Positions 4,870 through 7,595 of a stretch of 7,595 nucleotides of DNA are shown in pieces. The position numbers and the translations under genes are program-made. The DNA is from Desulfotomaculaceae bacterium. GTDB lineage: Bacteria > Bacillota > Desulfotomaculia > Desulfotomaculales > Pelotomaculaceae. Position 1 is the stretch's first letter. Each line of letters begins with the position of its first letter. The DNA lies in the NCBI GenBank assembly GCA_028704035.1, contig JAQVLS010000070.1, forward strand, positions 1 through 7,595. Direction: 5' to 3'. The notes beneath the pieces are model-generated. The model was not told the DNA's origin and did not search any database. It saw only the letters and a list, made by a program, of their open reading frames with translations.

Positions 4870-5866
4870 GTTATTAGATCGCTTAAATATTAAGGGGGAT
4901 AAACTGATATTGGTGGAAAATCATGAGGCGAGGGTTGAACTGGATGATATAGGCGTTGCGGCCGCAGTATTCGGCAGAAATGACGGGCACCTGGCCCTTA
5001 TCGAAAAAACCCTTGGCGTCAGGTTTGTGGCCAGAGGCCAGGAACTGATTATCACCGGCGAACGGGAGAAGGTGGAACAGGCTGTTGAAGTGCTGAGCCA
5101 GCTTCAAAAGTATTACCGCGCAGGGAACTCCCTAACAGCGCACGAGATTAGTTACGCGCTCAGGGCCGTGCAGAGCGGGGTTAAAGATTCGCTGGAGAGT
5201 CTGGCGGCGGAGGTCGTTATGATTACTTCCCGCAGTAAACAAATAAAGTTGAAAACCAAAGGACAGCAAAAATATATTAACGCGATCAAAAAAAATGATG
5301 TGGTTTTTGCCATCGGGCCGGCCGGTACGGGAAAAACATACCTGGCCGTGGCTATGGCGATAAAATCCTTGCGCAGCAAGGATGTCAGCCGCCTGGTACT
5401 GACCCGCCCGGCGGTGGAAGCCGGGGAGAAGCTGGGCTTTTTGCCCGGTGATTTGCAGGAGAAGATAGACCCTTATTTGCGGCCGTTGTACGACAGCCTC
5501 TATGATATTCTGGGCTTGGAAAACACGCAAAAATACCTGGAAAAAAACATAATTGAGATCGCCCCCCTGGCTTATATGCGGGGCAGGACACTGGAAGACT
5601 CTTTTATTATCTTGGACGAAGCGCAGAATACCACCCCGGAACAAATGAAAATGTTTCTGACCAGGCTGGGGTTCGACTCGAAGGCCATTATCACTGGTGA
5701 TATCACCCAGATTGATCTGCCCAAGGGTCAGATGTCGGGACTTGTTAACGCGCTGTCGGTTTTAAAAGATGTGGCGGGACTGGGTATCCACACCATGACC
5801 GGGGAGGATATTGTCAGGCACCCGCTGGTGGAAGAAATTATAAAAGCCTACGAGAAAATGAAATAA
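4850..5866 (+). CDS. phoH: PhoH-family P-loop ATPase (PhoH-like protein)
   Basis: A 338-residue cytoplasmic ATPase of the PhoH/PhoL family, related in sequence to helicase-type P-loop proteins and often linked to RNA metabolism through the adjacent rRNA endonuclease gene ybeY. The N-terminal ~130 residues hold a KH-like part (DGHLALIEKTLGVRFVARGQ ... EREKVEQAVEVL). The ATPase part has Walker A GPAGTGKT at 156-163, the family segment LTRPAVEAGEKLGFLPGDL at 184-202, Walker B FIILDEAQN at 252-260, and the sensor-like TGDITQIDLP at 282-291. I chose ATG 4850 because family homologues begin close to this point and AGGAAG is upstream at 4835-4840. A TTG at 4811 would extend it 13 residues with no better site. 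The start lies inside the end of yqfD, suggesting translational coupling. Physiological role is poorly defined despite the phosphate-starvation name. Confidence 0.93.
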   Translation: MARPIPELLDRLNIKGDKLILVENHEARVELDDIGVAAAVFGRNDGHLALIEKTLGVRFVARGQELIITGEREKVEQAVEVLSQLQKYYRAGNSLTAHEISYALRAVQSGVKDSLESLAAEVVMITSRSKQIKLKTKGQQKYINAIKKNDVVFAIGPAGTGKTYLAVAMAIKSLRSKDVSRLVLTRPAVEAGEKLGFLPGDLQEKIDPYLRPLYDSLYDILGLENTQKYLEKNIIEIAPLAYMRGRTLEDSFIILDEAQNTTPEQMKMFLTRLGFDSKAIITGDITQIDLPKGQMSGLVNALSVLKDVAGLGIHTMTGEDIVRHPLVEEIIKAYEKMK

Positions 5867-5903
5867 TATTTAATTTGCGGGCGACTTTAGGAGTGTTGGA
5901 CCA

Positions 5904-7595
5904 ATGCCTGTTTATAGCTGGCTAAAGAATAAACTAACAGCCGTCCTGTCTTTTTTGATCAAGCAGCGCAAAGTGCGGCGGGGCAGTGCGGCAGTTTTGT
6001 TTTTGGTGCTGTTTACGATGATCATGGCTTTTGATTTCGTGCCCGAAAAAGTTGATCTGGTAGTTGGTCAGGTTTCACCGAAAACATATAAGGCCCAGAA
6101 AGACCTTGTTTTTGAGTATGAAGGCAAAACTGCGGAAATGCGGCGTATAGCTGCGGAAAAAGCTGAAAAGATATATGCCAAGGACCCGCAGGTAATCGTA
6201 GCGGTACAAAAAGATATTGCAGATCTATTCACCAGAGTAAGCGAAATCCAAGGGGACGCCGGCCTGGACACAGCGGCTAAAATTTCCGGGCTTAAATCGG
6301 CGTTGCCTTTTGTATTGCCGGAAGAAGATATTGCCGGACTTGCCAATCGTCAGGCGCAAGAAACACAAGCGGTAGAAAACTCCCTGAACGGCCTGGTAGG
6401 AGGGATCATGCTGGCCGGGGACGGAATCATACAGGACCGGCTGGAAGAGGCAAAGGGCGCCTTGTATAACCAGATCGGCGCTCTTAACTTGGCGAGTCCT
6501 TATGATCGTTTTTCCAAAGGGACAGTGGGACGGTTTTTGCGTCCCAATACTTTCATTAACTATGAAATGACCAAGCAGAAACGGGACGAGGCAATGGCTG
6601 CCGTGCCTCCCGCGATGATATCCGTCAAGGAAGGCGAGAAATTGATCGGGGAAGGTGAGATAATCACCGAAGGACATCTGGTCAAGCTGCAGTCGCTCGG
6701 TTTGGTTAGAGAAAAGCCTCAATTTGTGTCCATACTGGGTATTTCTCTGCTTGTGGCCATGCTGATGACAGCTACCCTGATCTATCTCTATCAGCAGAAT
6801 CGCGAGATTTATAAGCATGCCGGCTATCTCTACCTGCTGGGAATGATTGTGCTGGTGGTGATGGGGGTGGGTAAGGCAATTATTGCTATTGATGTTGTCA
6901 AATGGCCCGAATTCAGCGCCCAGTTCGGCTATATGGCGCCGATCGCCGCAGCTGGGATGCTGATTACCTTACTGCTTGATTCCAGGCTGGCTGTGCTTGT
7001 GGTGGGGATATTAAGCCTTCTGTTGGGAGTAATGACCGGCAACCAGCTCCGTTTTGGCGTGGTTGGATTTATCGGCGGTATCAGTGGTGTCTACAGCGTT
7101 TCCAAACTCAGCCAGCGGAGCGACCTCGTGCGGGCCGGAATCTACACCAGCGGGGCTAATGTGGTGGCTATATTTATTGTGGGGCTTGTGAACGGCAGTC
7201 CTTTGACGCTGCTGCTCTCGACCAGTTTGGCCCTGGGCGTGATCAACGGTATTTTATCATCGATCCTGACCAACGGGTCTCTGCCGTTCCTGGAAAACAC
7301 ATTTCGCCTTACCTCGCCGGTTCGGCTGCTGGAGATATCAAACCCGAACAATGTCCTGTTAAAAAGGCTTCTTACCGAGGCCCCGGGAACTTACCACCAC
7401 AGTATCATTGTCGGGAACCTGTCTGAAGCGGCCACCGACGCGCTGGGGGGCGATTCCCTTTTGGTCCGCGTGGGGGCATATTATCATGATATCGGTAAGT
7501 GCAAGAGACCGTATTTCTTTATTGAAAATCAGATGACCGCTGATAACCCGCATGATAAATTAACTCCTTCACTCAGTACACTAATCCTGACGTCA
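5904..7595 (+). CDS. pgpH: 7TM-HD family membrane phosphohydrolase (PgpH/YqfF, c-di-AMP phosphodiesterase family), 3'-truncated by the window edge
   Basis: The frame is open from ATG 5904 to the window end, giving 564 visible residues of a protein usually about 700-750 long. AGGAG at 5889-5893 is the ribosome binding site, 37 bases after phoH. A short basic N-terminus leads into a first membrane segment at about 28-45 (AVLFLVLFTMIMAF). Residues ~46-270 form the extracellular 7TMR-HDED domain, which begins VGQVSPKTYKAQKDLVFEYE and ends with a VKEGEKLIGEGEIITEGH segment. From residue ~274 to ~470 there is a run of hydrophobic segments forming the seven-helix core. The cytoplasmic HD domain starts near LLEISNPNNVLLKRLLTEAP, with YHHS (His498, His499), YYHDIGK (His528-Asp529) and NPHDKLTPSLSTLIL (His550) visible. 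Later metal ligands lie outside the window. Characterised members hydrolyse c-di-AMP to pApA. The phoH-yqfF-ybeY order supports the call. Confidence 0.94.
   Translation, partial: MPVYSWLKNKLTAVLSFLIKQRKVRRGSAAVLFLVLFTMIMAFDFVPEKVDLVVGQVSPKTYKAQKDLVFEYEGKTAEMRRIAAEKAEKIYAKDPQVIVAVQKDIADLFTRVSEIQGDAGLDTAAKISGLKSALPFVLPEEDIAGLANRQAQETQAVENSLNGLVGGIMLAGDGIIQDRLEEAKGALYNQIGALNLASPYDRFSKGTVGRFLRPNTFINYEMTKQKRDEAMAAVPPAMISVKEGEKLIGEGEIITEGHLVKLQSLGLVREKPQFVSILGISLLVAMLMTATLIYLYQQNREIYKHAGYLYLLGMIVLVVMGVGKAIIAIDVVKWPEFSAQFGYMAPIAAAGMLITLLLDSRLAVLVVGILSLLLGVMTGNQLRFGVVGFIGGISGVYSVSKLSQRSDLVRAGIYTSGANVVAIFIVGLVNGSPLTLLLSTSLALGVINGILSSILTNGSLPFLENTFRLTSPVRLLEISNPNNVLLKRLLTEAPGTYHHSIIVGNLSEAATDALGGDSLLVRVGAYYHDIGKCKRPYFFIENQMTADNPHDKLTPSLSTLILTS

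Noticed and set aside
6225..6818. Long minus-strand open frame of 197 codons
   Set aside because: It lies opposite the continuous pgpH coding frame, has no ribosome binding site or family likeness, and is a shadow of the real gene.

Overview
The window looks like a chromosomal housekeeping and sporulation cluster from an endospore-forming Firmicute. The best fit is a Clostridia lineage of moderate GC content, such as the Peptococcaceae/Desulfotomaculum-Pelotomaculum group. This rests on the sporulation pair yqfC-yqfD, strong AGGAGG-type ribosome binding sites, GTG starts, and a gene order matching the Bacillus subtilis prmA-rsmE-mtaB-rpsU-...-yqfC-yqfD-phoH-yqfF block. The genus is inferred, not shown. 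All genes are on the plus strand.

Region 1 (1-2859) concerns translation and RNA modification. It holds the 3' two thirds of prmA (ribosomal protein L11 methyltransferase), a small 4-oxalocrotonate tautomerase-family gene, a decayed remnant of rsmE (16S rRNA m3U1498 methyltransferase), mtaB (tRNA methylthiotransferase) and a HIT-family nucleotide-binding protein. The 273-base gap before mtaB looks empty at first. On close reading it holds two separate RsmE fragments in different frames, lying exactly where rsmE sits in related genomes.

Region 2 (2860-3220) is a self-contained rpsU unit. It has a near-consensus vegetative promoter, a leader of about 65 nt, the 58-residue S21 gene with a strong ribosome binding site, and a clear intrinsic terminator.

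Region 3 (3220-7595) starts with a candidate sigma-E promoter, followed by yqfC, yqfD, phoH and the 5' part of a 7TM-HD phosphohydrolase gene (pgpH/yqfF, c-di-AMP phosphodiesterase family), cut by the window end. yqfD and phoH overlap by 20 bases. yqfC and yqfD are expected to act in the mother cell during sporulation; phoH and pgpH are vegetative housekeeping genes usually followed by ybeY.

I saw no mobile element, CRISPR array, tRNA or rRNA gene, and no evidence of an unknown defence or biosynthetic system. The most notable points are the rsmE pseudogene, the tautomerase lacking both classical catalytic arginines, the candidate sigma-E promoter, the missing yqeY-type genes between rpsU and yqfC, and a POTRA-like plus lipoyl-like architecture in YqfD.
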